A DNA stretch of 64,000 nt from an uncultured Clostridia bacterium (lineage in GTDB: Bacteria > Bacillota > Clostridia > Oscillospirales > Oscillospiraceae): contig CAMNQX010000004.1 in the NCBI GenBank assembly GCA_946550725.1, forward strand, positions 52,903 to 116,902, written 5' to 3'. The position numbers were made by a program, and so were the translations under genes. Positions 18,001 to 24,455 of this stretch are shown here, one piece after another. Each line of letters starts with the position of its first letter. Position 1 is the stretch's first letter. The notes below the pieces were generated by a model that worked only from the letters and a program-made list of their open reading frames with translations, ran no database searches and was not told where the DNA came from.

Positions 18001-20165
18001 CCGACTTTGAAGACGGCATGGGGATCACCGCCACCCTGGTGGACAGCGCCTATCGGCCCGTCGCCGGCGTTGACCCCGTTTCCGGCGCCTTCCAGAGCGG
18101 CTCCGCCCAGATGGAGCTGACCGTTCCCGCCGGGCTGAAGGTAAACCGCTACTATGTGCGGGTGACGGCGGAAAACCTGCGCAAGGCAACTTCCCCTGTC
18201 TATCAGGTTACCGCTGACCGCCCCGCCCCCAAGTTCCCCACCTTCGAGCCTAAGAGCTACACCATCGAGCTGGAGGACTACATCTACAATCCCACTCAGG
18301 AGTTCAACTTCCCCACCATCGTGGACACCAAGGACCACCCGGTGAACAACGCCTTTGGGGATAACGCCTACCGCTACTACCTGTTCTACGCCCCCCACGA
18401 CGCCCCCGCGGGCAACTGCGTGGCCGCCTCCAACTCTCTGGACGGTCCCTGGGTGGAGTATGAGAACAACCCGGTGGTGGGCAACATCTGGCCCAAGGAG
18501 GACGGCTCCGGGGAGAACTACTACAGCGTCTCCCATGTGTCCTCTCCCCACGTGATGTGGAACGAGGAGCACGGGTGCTGGTTCATGTATTTCCACGGCG
18601 AGAACCCCGTCACCCGCTATGCCACCTCCACCGACCTGCTGAACTGGAGCTACGGCGGCGAGTGCGTCTACGCCAACGACTTCTCCCCTCTTGGCAGCGG
18701 TCTGGGCGAAGCCAGCTACGCCCGCGTGTACGAGCATGAGGTCCCCGGACTGGGCAACAAGTACATCATGCTCATTATGATCAGCGGCACCGGCAGCTTC
18801 AGCGCCAAGAGCCGGTACATCTACTGGGCGCACTCCACCGACGCCATCCACTGGACGGCGGTACAGACGCCCCTGCTGGACCCCAATATCGACCCCCAGT
18901 ACATGTCCAACTTCTCCGGGCCCTGCTTCATGGAGTGGGAGGTGGAGGGCGAGACCCGCTACTTCGTCATCTGCCACGCCTCCTCCGGCGAGATCTACGC
19001 CTTTGAGGTGGGCGAGGCCCTGGACGAGCTGATCCCCTGGGGCATCGTCTACGAATCCAAGGGCCAGCGGTATGACAGCGACCGGGATGACGACGCCGAG
19101 TGGCCCGATTACGGCCGCGCGGGCGCGCCCTGCTTCATCCAGGACGACGACGGCGTGTGGCACATGTTTTATGAGGGCGGCAAGCGGCTCCACGCCAACA
19201 TCGTCCACGCCGTAGGCTCCTTCCCCGCCGAGCCTACCCCGCCGAAGCCCTCCGGCTCCACCGGCTCCTCCACGACCACCAGCACCGTGAAGAATCCCGA
19301 CGGCTCCACCACCACGACTACGGTGGACACCAAGACCGGGACCACCACCGTCACCACTAAATATCCCGACGGCTCCAGCACCACTACCGTGACGGAGAAG
19401 GACGGCTCTTCGGAGACCACTCAGAGCCGCGCGGACGGCGTGAAGGTCACCTCTCAGACGGACGCTTCCGGCCATACCACCGCCAACGTCACCATCCCCG
19501 GCGCCATGGAAAAGGCCACCGTCACCATCCCCGCTCCCCAGGTCACAGACACCACCGTGGCCGTCATGGTCCACGACAACGGGGAACGGGAGATCGTGAA
19601 GAACTCCCTTCCCACCGAGGGCGGCCTGGCCGTCACCCTGACCGGCAGCGCCTCTCTGGAGCTGGTGAACAACGCCAGGGAGTTTGTGGACGTGCCTCCC
19701 ACCCACTGGAGCCGCGCGGCGGTGGACTTCACCGCCGCCCGGGAGCTATTGAACGGCACCTCCGCGGACACCTTCTCCCCCTCCGATCCCACCACCCGCG
19801 CCATGGTCATGACCGTTCTGGCGCGGCTGGCCGACGTGGATACCTCCGGCGGCGCCACCTGGTATGAGAAGGGTCTCGCCTGGGCGGTGGAGACCGGCGT
19901 CTCCGACGGGACCGCTCCCGAGCAGACCATCACCCGCGAACAGCTGGTTACCATGCTGTGGCGTAGCTTCGGCAAACCCGCCTCCACTCTGGAGAGTCTG
20001 GACTTTGTGGACGCCGACCAGGCCAGCGGCTATGCCCGGGAGGCCCTGCTGTGGGCGGTGGAAACGGGTATCATCAAGGGCAAGGGCAACAACGTTCTCG
20101 ATCCTCTTGGCCTTGCCACCCGCGCTGAGGTCGCGCAGATCCTCAGAAATTTCATGAGCATTTGA
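12090..20165 (+). CDS. giant secreted SLH-anchored multidomain carbohydrate-active protein
   Basis: A 2691-residue surface protein. A signal peptide (1-27, cleavage after PAALA) is followed by a LamG-like sandwich (~60-261), Ig-like domain (~270-375), a five-bladed beta-propeller resembling GH43/GH32-clan proteins (~378-701), a BIG2-like domain (~704-794), a second, divergent propeller (~801-1097), a concanavalin-like domain (~1103-1269), an Ig-like domain, then a sialate O-acetylesterase-like SGNH domain (~1381-1621) with GQSNMVGQ at 1388, WNQGETDGG and a C-terminal DTAHY (Asp-x-x-His). LamG, Ig-like and propeller modules then recur (~1741-2376). A Thr/Ser-rich linker (repeats of PDGSTTTT type) leads to three SLH repeats (2532-2691) that bind the cell-wall polymer. 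The ATG follows GAAAGGAGT. It probably trims acylated host or plant glycans at the cell surface; catalytic activity of the propellers is uncertain. Confidence 0.85.
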   Translation: MKKKCALLLAVALLVGLFQGVSPAALAKGPARTYEEVAAVPYEAPSASSQLAGDKPAATEANWDLFDADMADYTQSFKITQSSGVGTVTQKEGYINIFCDQVADRSKFIWVSPNDSLAPVLPKGGPFTVEMSVRLAGDMAGDRANELSVRVNGTGKYFPIFLKYGDESTGGGVTNQGAFSGADIAAPVAVDTTSWHNYAMVIDPVNKGYKVYVDGTEILNIELSGWGLSGADMVRVGADNKGRCNMDVQSMRVGTGDLSAFLGPYDGPEYAVPKLTKAQLTGSTSQDENVEGTVSVTVTSAACEDGTAISAQLVKADGTAVEGVTASGTLQDNTADLTLTIPAGKAAVGTYYVEVSMGDSKVRSDAYTIHPVRTAPSLPTFAAVGYTIELADYKYNPTQEFNFPTIVDTKDHPVTNAFGENAYRYYLFYAPHDAPAGNCVAVSNSLDGLWVEYENNPVVGKTWPKEDGSGENHYSVSHVSSPYVMWLEEQSCYIMYFHGENNTTRYATSTDLLNWTYGDVCVTANQFSTTGSGFNEASYAKVFEHTVPGLNNKYIMLLMITGSGNSMHRNIYWAHSTDGVAWTPVQKSLLNPDIDAQYKSNFSGPWFWEQDGRYFVICHASSGEIYVFEVGEALDECIQWGEVYNSQGVRGTDDANPESYPDYGRAGAPFFMQDDTGRWHMFYEAGKRLNTNIVHAVEVKSGEETQLARAGLELTSDAPLSVGEQLTANLRVFDKSNQKVDNSGLTLTYHVSDDTVISYEDGVITALAEGAATAWVEATKDGVTVRSSSEAVTVMPPEPLPPEVILSNEKTTSGAAINLELPTVFRAKGVLTAPINNYYLYFSYNDAATGSKGIALATAAKPEGPWTVYQDGAPILTKTGLGLSGDDEVNAPWPVWDSANDRMLMYYSLGEGAIGVATSTDGVTFTNVKTVLDASNLSYTSVTCRQSVYEHTVSGKDNKYVMLFTGSANGDAGRQIFYATSNDGLTWDGVETPLRSPDPSGDKGAISSPRLLTQDGSTYLVYHNNNGNIGWASLAEDFSSTTGKGRYYKSAPHEPDRSVAADPAFLTDGSKLYLYYTARSSNQSIAAAASVLVCRKQETGQVFLQNNFNDGSSSSWTAESGEWSVKNGAYVQHKVDSQGYMTFAGSASWTDYEFEVKVTPLAHNGKVSVMLSGRADGAANRYISSYNGGKLTINRRINGADKVLATTSCEMVVGTTYTMKMVFEGDQISLYIDGEKLLEATDSTHASGKVGFVTYQTSAKFDDVVVRAVSHEDEEQKPLTVEKFGNYQVIQRDPETESAAVTVRGTVADPDVKVEARVVKFDDDTAVINDWTAMERDPAGENLWSGTLTVPQGGWYRLEARTTDANGAVQETVQETHKWGVGINILCIGQSNMVGQAAETPRTEAVDLVANYTRSGSWTHLVDPYDGAGGSIVPALGNALVVQLGIPVGFVPAADSGSGLHGPNPFTNPPHAANRYWMYLNEENHGDTSTLYGKAITRAKAAGGVELAVWNQGETDGGLMIAKQVYESDMKILLNRLRSDLNNPSLPIFLCQIGTHDANISNDAAYSEIRSAQHDLDDGANFFLAATEMEFERKDTAHYKKAGMDEIGRRVANSILYYYGESDYYRGPYIVSADYADDTRQVVDVTIAHRGGTDITPQSGITGFSVLDNTTEATITSAQRQDATTIRLTLSTPIAGSGSVRYLFGLNPPHTNIVKDNTPLALPLENTTEALMIGDDEPMRWDILDHDMYPTWNDEEFRSSSKTGSITQNDEFVNITKPNESDIGTEKLYHWVISPASLALPRSGFTLETTVRVAGAVDNEANEIGIRMGTNANDLNGKIASVFLTYGENGTISANGNGAVLYREALDTTQWHKLTFVTFPDDAGNFYFDLYVDDRLTFDSVPFTTYKGGDLIRFGADNAGRCNMDVKDMRAGTGVILPEGVSNARITGVSLSGESQSETEEKALTVTVLGPDFEDGMGITATLVDSAYRPVAGVDPVSGAFQSGSAQMELTVPAGLKVNRYYVRVTAENLRKATSPVYQVTADRPAPKFPTFEPKSYTIELEDYIYNPTQEFNFPTIVDTKDHPVNNAFGDNAYRYYLFYAPHDAPAGNCVAASNSLDGPWVEYENNPVVGNIWPKEDGSGENYYSVSHVSSPHVMWNEEHGCWFMYFHGENPVTRYATSTDLLNWSYGGECVYANDFSPLGSGLGEASYARVYEHEVPGLGNKYIMLIMISGTGSFSAKSRYIYWAHSTDAIHWTAVQTPLLDPNIDPQYMSNFSGPCFMEWEVEGETRYFVICHASSGEIYAFEVGEALDELIPWGIVYESKGQRYDSDRDDDAEWPDYGRAGAPCFIQDDDGVWHMFYEGGKRLHANIVHAVGSFPAEPTPPKPSGSTGSSTTTSTVKNPDGSTTTTTVDTKTGTTTVTTKYPDGSSTTTVTEKDGSSETTQSRADGVKVTSQTDASGHTTANVTIPGAMEKATVTIPAPQVTDTTVAVMVHDNGEREIVKNSLPTEGGLAVTLTGSASLELVNNAREFVDVPPTHWSRAAVDFTAARELLNGTSADTFSPSDPTTRAMVMTVLARLADVDTSGGATWYEKGLAWAVETGVSDGTAPEQTITREQLVTMLWRSFGKPASTLESLDFVDADQASGYAREALLWAVETGIIKGKGNNVLDPLGLATRAEVAQILRNFMSI
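13281..14170 (+). repeat. direct repeat copy 1 inside the SLH protein gene (propeller module)
   Basis: Encodes the first propeller. It matches 18294 onward at an offset of about 5013 bases; the first 43 bases (starting ACTCAGGAGTTCAACTTCCC) are identical, and many shorter blocks stay identical through GGCGAGATCTACG and GGTGGGCGAGGCCCTGGACG. The preceding LamG and Ig-like modules are also duplicated but more diverged. Confidence 0.85.
18294..19190 (+). repeat. direct repeat copy 2 inside the SLH protein gene (propeller module)
   Basis: Encodes the third propeller, the partner of the copy at 13281. Small insertions separate the copies, for example an extra segment around VEGETRYF that the first copy lacks. 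The near-identity at DNA level, beyond what protein constraint needs, points to recent duplication or gene conversion. Confidence 0.85.
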
Positions 20166-20172
20166 CCACATA

Positions 20173-20224
20173 ACGCCAACGGGCGGAGATGGCGGGCGTT
20201 TTGTCCCGCCATCTCCGCGGCGTT
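20173..20224 (+). repeat. long stem-loop between the SLH gene and the lyxose isomerase gene
   Basis: GCGGAGATGGCGGG (20183-20196) pairs with CCCGCCATCTCCGC (20205-20218), and AACGCC/GGCGTT extend the stem outside. There is no downstream T-run. It probably protects or punctuates the long mRNA, letting only part of the transcription continue into the sugar genes. Confidence 0.75.
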
Positions 20225-20250
20225 CCCAAGAAACAAAAGGAGGGCCAATT

Positions 20251-20940
20251 ATGAAACGCAGCGAGATCAACAAGGCGCTAAAGGAGCTGGAAGCCATGTG
20301 CGCCCAGTACCGCTTTTCTCTGCCTCCCTTCTGCGCCTTCACCCCGGAGCAGTGGAAGGGCCTCGGACATGAGTACGACGAGGTGCGGGAGTGTATGCTG
20401 GGCTGGGACATCACCGACTACGGCAAGGGGGATTTTGACCACTTCGGCTTCTCCCTCATCACCATCCGCAACGGCAACCGCAAGCTGGCGGACAAGTACC
20501 CCAAGGTGTACGCCGAAAAGCTGCTCTATTTGAAGGAGGGCCAGTACGCCCCCAACCACTTCCACTGGTATAAGACCGAGGACATTATCAACCGGGGCGG
20601 CGGGACCGTGCTGATCCGGGTGTATAACTCCCTGCCCAATGAGGAGATCGACTACGATTCCGACGTCACCGTTCACACCGACGGAAGGACCTATACCGTA
20701 CCCGCCGGGACGCAGATCCGCCTCACCCCCGGCGAGAGCATCCACATCCAGCAGCGGCTGTACCACGACTTCTCCGTGGAGCCGGGCAGCGGACCTGTGC
20801 TGCTGGGCGAGGTCAGCCAGTGCAACGACGACAACACCGACAACCGCTTTAACCCGCCGGTGGGCCGCTTCCCGGAGATTGAGGAGGACGAGCCGCCCTA
20901 CCGTCTGCTGTGCAACGAATACCCGGCGGCCCAGGACTGA
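20251..20940 (+). CDS. D-lyxose ketol-isomerase family protein
   Basis: A 229-residue cupin-fold sugar isomerase. The family pattern is clear: MKRSEINKALKELEAM at the start, LPPFCAFTPEQW, then the metal-binding cupin strand NHFHWYKTEDIINRGGG (two His and a Glu) and the distant ligand in SIHIQQRLYHDF. Characterised members interconvert D-lyxose and D-xylulose, and often D-mannose and D-fructose, with Mn2+. The ATG follows AAAGGAGGG. The next gene, a PfkB sugar kinase, starts 14 bases downstream, so the pair would take an aldose to a ketose and then phosphorylate it, perhaps acting on sugar released by the surface protein upstream. Confidence 0.9.
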   Translation: MKRSEINKALKELEAMCAQYRFSLPPFCAFTPEQWKGLGHEYDEVRECMLGWDITDYGKGDFDHFGFSLITIRNGNRKLADKYPKVYAEKLLYLKEGQYAPNHFHWYKTEDIINRGGGTVLIRVYNSLPNEEIDYDSDVTVHTDGRTYTVPAGTQIRLTPGESIHIQQRLYHDFSVEPGSGPVLLGEVSQCNDDNTDNRFNPPVGRFPEIEEDEPPYRLLCNEYPAAQD

Positions 20941-20954
20941 CAGGAGGGAAAACC

Positions 20955-21911
20955 ATGCTGGATGTTGTGGCCTTAGGCGAGCTTTTGATCGACTTTACCT
21001 GTCAGAGCGTGGATGAGCACGGGTACCCCACCATGGCCGCCCATCCCGGCGGCGCTCCCGCCAACTTCCTGGCCGCTCTGGCAAAATTCGGGGCTAAGAC
21101 CGCCCTGCTGGGCAAGGTGGGCGCCGACGCCTTTGGGAAAATGCTCACCGGGACGCTGGAGAGCCTGGGGATCGGGACCGGCGGGGTGGTGGTCAGCGAG
21201 GACGTGTTCACCACCCTGGCCTTTGTGACCCTGGACGAGCACGGAGACCGGGAGTTCTCTTTTTCCCGCAAGCCGGGGGCGGACACGCAGATCACCTTCG
21301 AGGAGCTGGACCTGTCTCTCATTGACGCGGCCAGAGTGTTCCACTTTGGCACCCTGTCTCTCACCGACGAGCCGGCCCGCTCCACCACCTGCCGGGCGGT
21401 GGCCTACGCCAGGAAGCGGGGCAAGCTCATTACCTATGACCCCAATTTACGCAAGCCACTGTGGAAGAGCATAGACCAGGCCAGGGAGCTGATGCTCTGG
21501 GGTCTTGCCCAGGCGGACATCGTGAAGATCAGCGACGAGGAGGTGGACTTTCTCTTTGGCCTGTCCCCTGAGGAGGGCGCGGCCCATATCCTGGAGGAGT
21601 ACGGCGTGAAGCTGGTGTTCGTCACCTGCGGCGCGGAGGGCTGCGTGTTCCAAACCGGCGAGGTCAAAGGGAGGGTCCCCGCCCTCAGTGGGCTGAAGGT
21701 GGTGGATACCACCGGGGCCGGGGACATTTTCGGCGGCAGCGCCGTGTGGGCGCTGCTCCGGACCGGCAAAGCCCCGGAGACGCTCTCCCGGGACGAGCTG
21801 GAGCAGGTCGCCCGCTTTGCCTGCGCCAGCGCGGGCCTGTCCACCACACGCCCCGGCGGCATCTCCAGCGTGTGGAGCCGGGAGGAGATCGCGGCCAGAA
21901 TGGCCGAATGA
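20955..21911 (+). CDS. PfkB-family fructokinase-like sugar kinase
   Basis: A 318-residue ribokinase-fold kinase. N-terminal signature PGGAPANFLAALAKFG and C-terminal DTTGAGDIFGGSAVWALL with the catalytic Asp are present, as is the fructokinase-like YDPNLRKPLWKS. The start at ATG 20955 follows CAGGAGGG; a longer frame that starts inside the isomerase gene has no such site. ScrK-type fructokinases phosphorylate fructose; after a lyxose/mannose isomerase that would fit mannose to fructose to fructose 6-phosphate, but the sugar could also be xylulose. Cytoplasmic. A strong terminator follows, ending the unit. Confidence 0.9.
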   Translation: MLDVVALGELLIDFTCQSVDEHGYPTMAAHPGGAPANFLAALAKFGAKTALLGKVGADAFGKMLTGTLESLGIGTGGVVVSEDVFTTLAFVTLDEHGDREFSFSRKPGADTQITFEELDLSLIDAARVFHFGTLSLTDEPARSTTCRAVAYARKRGKLITYDPNLRKPLWKSIDQARELMLWGLAQADIVKISDEEVDFLFGLSPEEGAAHILEEYGVKLVFVTCGAEGCVFQTGEVKGRVPALSGLKVVDTTGAGDIFGGSAVWALLRTGKAPETLSRDELEQVARFACASAGLSTTRPGGISSVWSREEIAARMAE

Positions 21912-21976
21912 TCCCCACAGGCGGCGCGGGCAACGCCCAACATAGACAAGTTGTTTCTCTCGGGTCCCATAAAACA

Positions 21977-22014
21977 AAGGCGAGGCGCACCATGCGCCTC
22001 GCCTTCGTTTTTGT
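21977..22014 (+). terminator. intrinsic terminator after the sugar kinase
   Basis: AAGGCGAGGCGCA, a 3-base loop, and TGCGCCTCGCCTT, followed by CGTTTTTGTT. Confidence 0.9.
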
Positions 22015-22024
22015 TGGTGGTGTG

Positions 22025-22568
22025 TTACCATTGTCTGATCCCTAATCTGTGGTCAACTATCGCCTTTTCTATGGTTCCCCAAGGTATACTTTCCTTGTCA
22101 TATCCCTCTTGAAGCTGTTCCTTGGTAAAAGGGAAATTCATCCAGGTGGCCGATTCTTGCCAGGTCATACCAGTCATACAGCCGTTTCCAGGGCATATCC
22201 GCTGCCCAGAACTGCCGTTTGCCATGATTACCATACATTTCCGTTTTCAAAAACGGCACTCCATCCAAGTCCGCCATGGTCACCGGCTCTTTCCCGATCC
22301 AGTCGTAGAGCGCCACTACGGGATCAAAATGAATGTCGCCTAAGTCTCTCTCCCAAAAGTCGACCACCAGAACAGCGCCATACATTCCCTGGAAAAGATA
22401 AAACCGTGGATGGGAAAATCTTCCCCACATATATTCAAAACGTTAGGTCTCCAACAGCTTGGCTACTGCGTCCGCCGGCGGCACCTGCTTGCGCAGCAGG
22501 TCAAGGTAGTCGTTGCGAATGTCCGAGGTCAAGTCGTCGCTCCAAAAGCCCGTACCCCAAGTGCCCAT
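22025..22568 (-). pseudogene. decayed gene with a DUF4259-like N-terminus
   Basis: A good start (AAGGAGG then ATG at 22568) begins MGTWGTGFWSDDLTSDI, the typical opening of DUF4259-type proteins, but TAA at 22443-22445 ends it after 41 residues. The same frame stays open beyond that stop (RFEYMWGRFSHPRFY... to a stop at 22098), rich in Trp, Tyr and Asp, and a frame change near FPF (about 22130) leads to a second open stretch (TKEQLQEGYDKESIPWG...) ending at 22025. Thus a nonsense codon and a frameshift interrupt what may once have been one 180-residue gene, or two fused gene scraps. Base composition here is lower in GC than the surroundings, which fits transferred DNA. The second part is not recognised. 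Confidence 0.6.
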
Positions 22569-22627
22569 GTTCCGGCCTCCTTGTCTGTTGAAAACGGCCC
22601 CTGTAAACTGATGTTTACAGGGGCCTC

Positions 22628-22716
22628 TGGCGCAGCGGGTGGGATTCGAACCCACGTCCCTCAAGGGGCATCATGATTTCGAGTCATGTCCGTTATGACC
22701 ACTTCGATACCGCTGC
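22628..22716 (-). tRNA. tRNA-Ser (anticodon CGA)
   Basis: On the minus strand the acceptor arms GCAGCGG and CCGCTGC pair, with discriminator G and an encoded CCA (22628-22630). The anticodon stem CATGA/TCATG encloses CTCGAAA, giving anticodon CGA for UCG codons. The long variable arm (TGCCCC-TTGA-GGGAC) is the class II mark of tRNA-Ser, and the T-arm is GTGGG-TTCGAAT-CCCAC. Confidence 0.96.
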
Positions 22717-22762
22717 ATGGGAGTTACGTGCTTTCATAGCATACCGTATTTCCCTGCGTTTG

Positions 22763-24130
22763 TCAACCTTGCGGTGCGTCTTCCTTCAGGCCCTTCCACA
22801 CCCGCATCATTACGCCGGCGGTGATGAGCATCGCCACGATATCGGCGGTCGGGGCGGCCCAAAAGATGCCCGTGACACCGTATGCCAGCGGAATGATCAG
22901 AGAAAAGACGATCAGCAGGACGTCGCGCAGCACGGACAGCGGCGCGGCGGCCTTTGCCTTCCCGATGGACTGGAGGAAAATGGCGCACACCTTTTGCAGG
23001 CAGGTCAGCAGGATCAGCGACAGGTAGATGCGCAGGCAGACCACCGCGAAGCGGAAATACACCGGGTCGTCCGCCGAACCAAACATCCGAATGAACACCC
23101 CCGGGACCGCCTCAAACAGCACCATACACACCACGCCCACGATCGCCGTCCACTTCAGCATCAGCTTGAGCAGCTCCCGCACCCGGTCCGTCTTTCCCGC
23201 CCCGTAGTTATATCCCACGATGGGCTGCGCCCCGGCGGCGATGCCGATGGCGATGTTGAGCACGATCTGAAAGAGCTTCATAATGACCACGAAGGCCGCC
23301 AGCGGCACGTCCTCCCCATAGGCCGACTGACCCCCGTAGTACACCAGCAGAATGTTGTTCACCACCGTAATGACCACGATGGACAGCTGGGTGAGCAGGC
23401 TGGACGTGCCCAGCGCCATCACAGGCCGCAGGGTCTTCCCATTGGGCTTGAAACTCTCCGCCCGCACCCGGAAGGTCTTGGAGCGGCACAGGTAGGCGGC
23501 GCAGATCACAAAGCTGACGAACTGCCCCAGGATGGTGGCCCAGGCGGCTCCCTTGATCCCCAGGTCCAGTAGAAAGATAGCCACCGGGTCGCCGATGATG
23601 TTGATGACCGCCCCCGTCAGCATCGCCCCCATGGCGTATTGAGGGCTTCCGTCCGCGCGGATGATGGAGGCCAGGGTGTTCTGCGTCATCGCCAGGGGCA
23701 TCATGGCAAAGATGATTGCGCCATAATCCCGAGCCATCGCCAGGTTGGCGTCCGTCGCCCCGATCAGCCGCAGCAGACCGTCACCCCAGCCGTATGCAAC
23801 GGCGATCACCACCACGCCTGAGAGGAACGAACCCAAAATGGCGTTGCCCACCGTGCTGTGCATGTTTTCTGTCCGCCCCTCACCCAGGGACATGCTCAAC
23901 GAGGCCGCCGCCCCGTCCCCAAAAAAGAGGCTCAGCCCCCATCCTACCACGGTAATGGGAAACACCACCCCCGTGGCGGCGTTGCCCAGATAGCCCACAC
24001 CGTTGCCCACGAAGATCTGGTCCACAATGTTGTACAGGCAAGAGATGATGAGGGAGAAAATGCAGGGCACGGCGAACTTCCGCAGCAGTACGCCCAGCCG
24101 TTCCGTCCCCAGATAAGCGCTGTCGTTCAT
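22763..24130 (-). CDS. MATE-family efflux transporter
   Basis: A 455-residue membrane protein with about 12 membrane segments, organised in two six-helix halves like all MATE (DinF/NorM-like) sodium- or proton-driven drug exporters. Typical features are the start LLRKFAVPCIFSLIISCLYNI followed by VDQIFVGNGVGYLGNAA, and in the second half VGYNYGAGKTDRVRELLKL. Starts at ATG 24130 after AAGGAGGT. It is alone in its unit, downstream (in its own sense) of a strong terminator hairpin placed between the promoter and the gene, so its expression is probably controlled by attenuation. Substrates cannot be predicted; cationic drugs or antibiotics are usual. Confidence 0.93.
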   Translation of the reverse strand: MNDSAYLGTERLGVLLRKFAVPCIFSLIISCLYNIVDQIFVGNGVGYLGNAATGVVFPITVVGWGLSLFFGDGAAASLSMSLGEGRTENMHSTVGNAILGSFLSGVVVIAVAYGWGDGLLRLIGATDANLAMARDYGAIIFAMMPLAMTQNTLASIIRADGSPQYAMGAMLTGAVINIIGDPVAIFLLDLGIKGAAWATILGQFVSFVICAAYLCRSKTFRVRAESFKPNGKTLRPVMALGTSSLLTQLSIVVITVVNNILLVYYGGQSAYGEDVPLAAFVVIMKLFQIVLNIAIGIAAGAQPIVGYNYGAGKTDRVRELLKLMLKWTAIVGVVCMVLFEAVPGVFIRMFGSADDPVYFRFAVVCLRIYLSLILLTCLQKVCAIFLQSIGKAKAAAPLSVLRDVLLIVFSLIIPLAYGVTGIFWAAPTADIVAMLITAGVMMRVWKGLKEDAPQG

Positions 24131-24153
24131 AAAAGTACCTCCTTGAATGACGC

Positions 24154-24257
24154 AAAAAACACCACACGCCCTGCGTGTGGTGTTTCCCCTCTTCGTCCAT
24201 ACACACGCGCCGCATCCGTACCGTGATCAGTCTTACGCGCCAAAGCGCTGCGTGTGT
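24154..24257 (-). promoter_or_regulatory. transcription attenuator in the MATE leader
   Basis: In minus-strand sense the leader holds four related segments: ACACACGC (24257-24250), GCGTGTGT (24208-24201), a second CACACGC (24179-24173) and GCGTGTGG (24168-24161). Segments 3 and 4 form a 13-bp hairpin (24157-24185) ending in TTTTTT, an intrinsic terminator just before the MATE ribosome binding site. Segment 1 can pair with 2, or 2 with 3, giving a terminator/antiterminator choice. A small frame with ATGs at 24215 and 24200 (MRRVCMDEEGKHHTQ...) runs through the hairpin and could couple ribosome position to the choice. The pairing is read directly; the drug-responsive role is inference. Confidence 0.65.
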
Positions 24258-24364
24258 CGTTGATTGCCCTATGAAGTTCACATTTATTATACGCTTCTCA
24301 AAAAACAAAGGCAAAGGGCATTTTCCACAAAAAGTATCCCCCGTCTGCATTGGTAAAAACCCAT

Positions 24365-24393
24365 AAAAAACGCCGCAAGCTCACGCTTGCGGC
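24365..24393 (-). terminator. intrinsic terminator after the trmD operon
   Basis: GCCGCAAGC (24372-24380), loop, GCTTGCGGC (24385-24393), with a T-run on the minus strand from 24370 to 24365. It closes the ylxM-to-trmD operon. The rest of the 325-base gap 24131-24455 holds the MATE leader described separately. Confidence 0.88.
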
Positions 24394-24455
24394 AAAGGGG
24401 ACGCTTTCATCTCTCTGGACCTATTTTACTCCTCTCGACAGACTTCGTCAAGAGC

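Noticed and set aside
12423..19706. A 2427-codon open frame on the minus strand opposite the giant SLH gene
   Set aside because: It mirrors the plus-strand gene in a frame kept open by GC-rich third positions and by biased codons; the translation is Gly/Val/His-rich without domain signatures or a plausible start site. The plus frame has a signal peptide and SLH domains.
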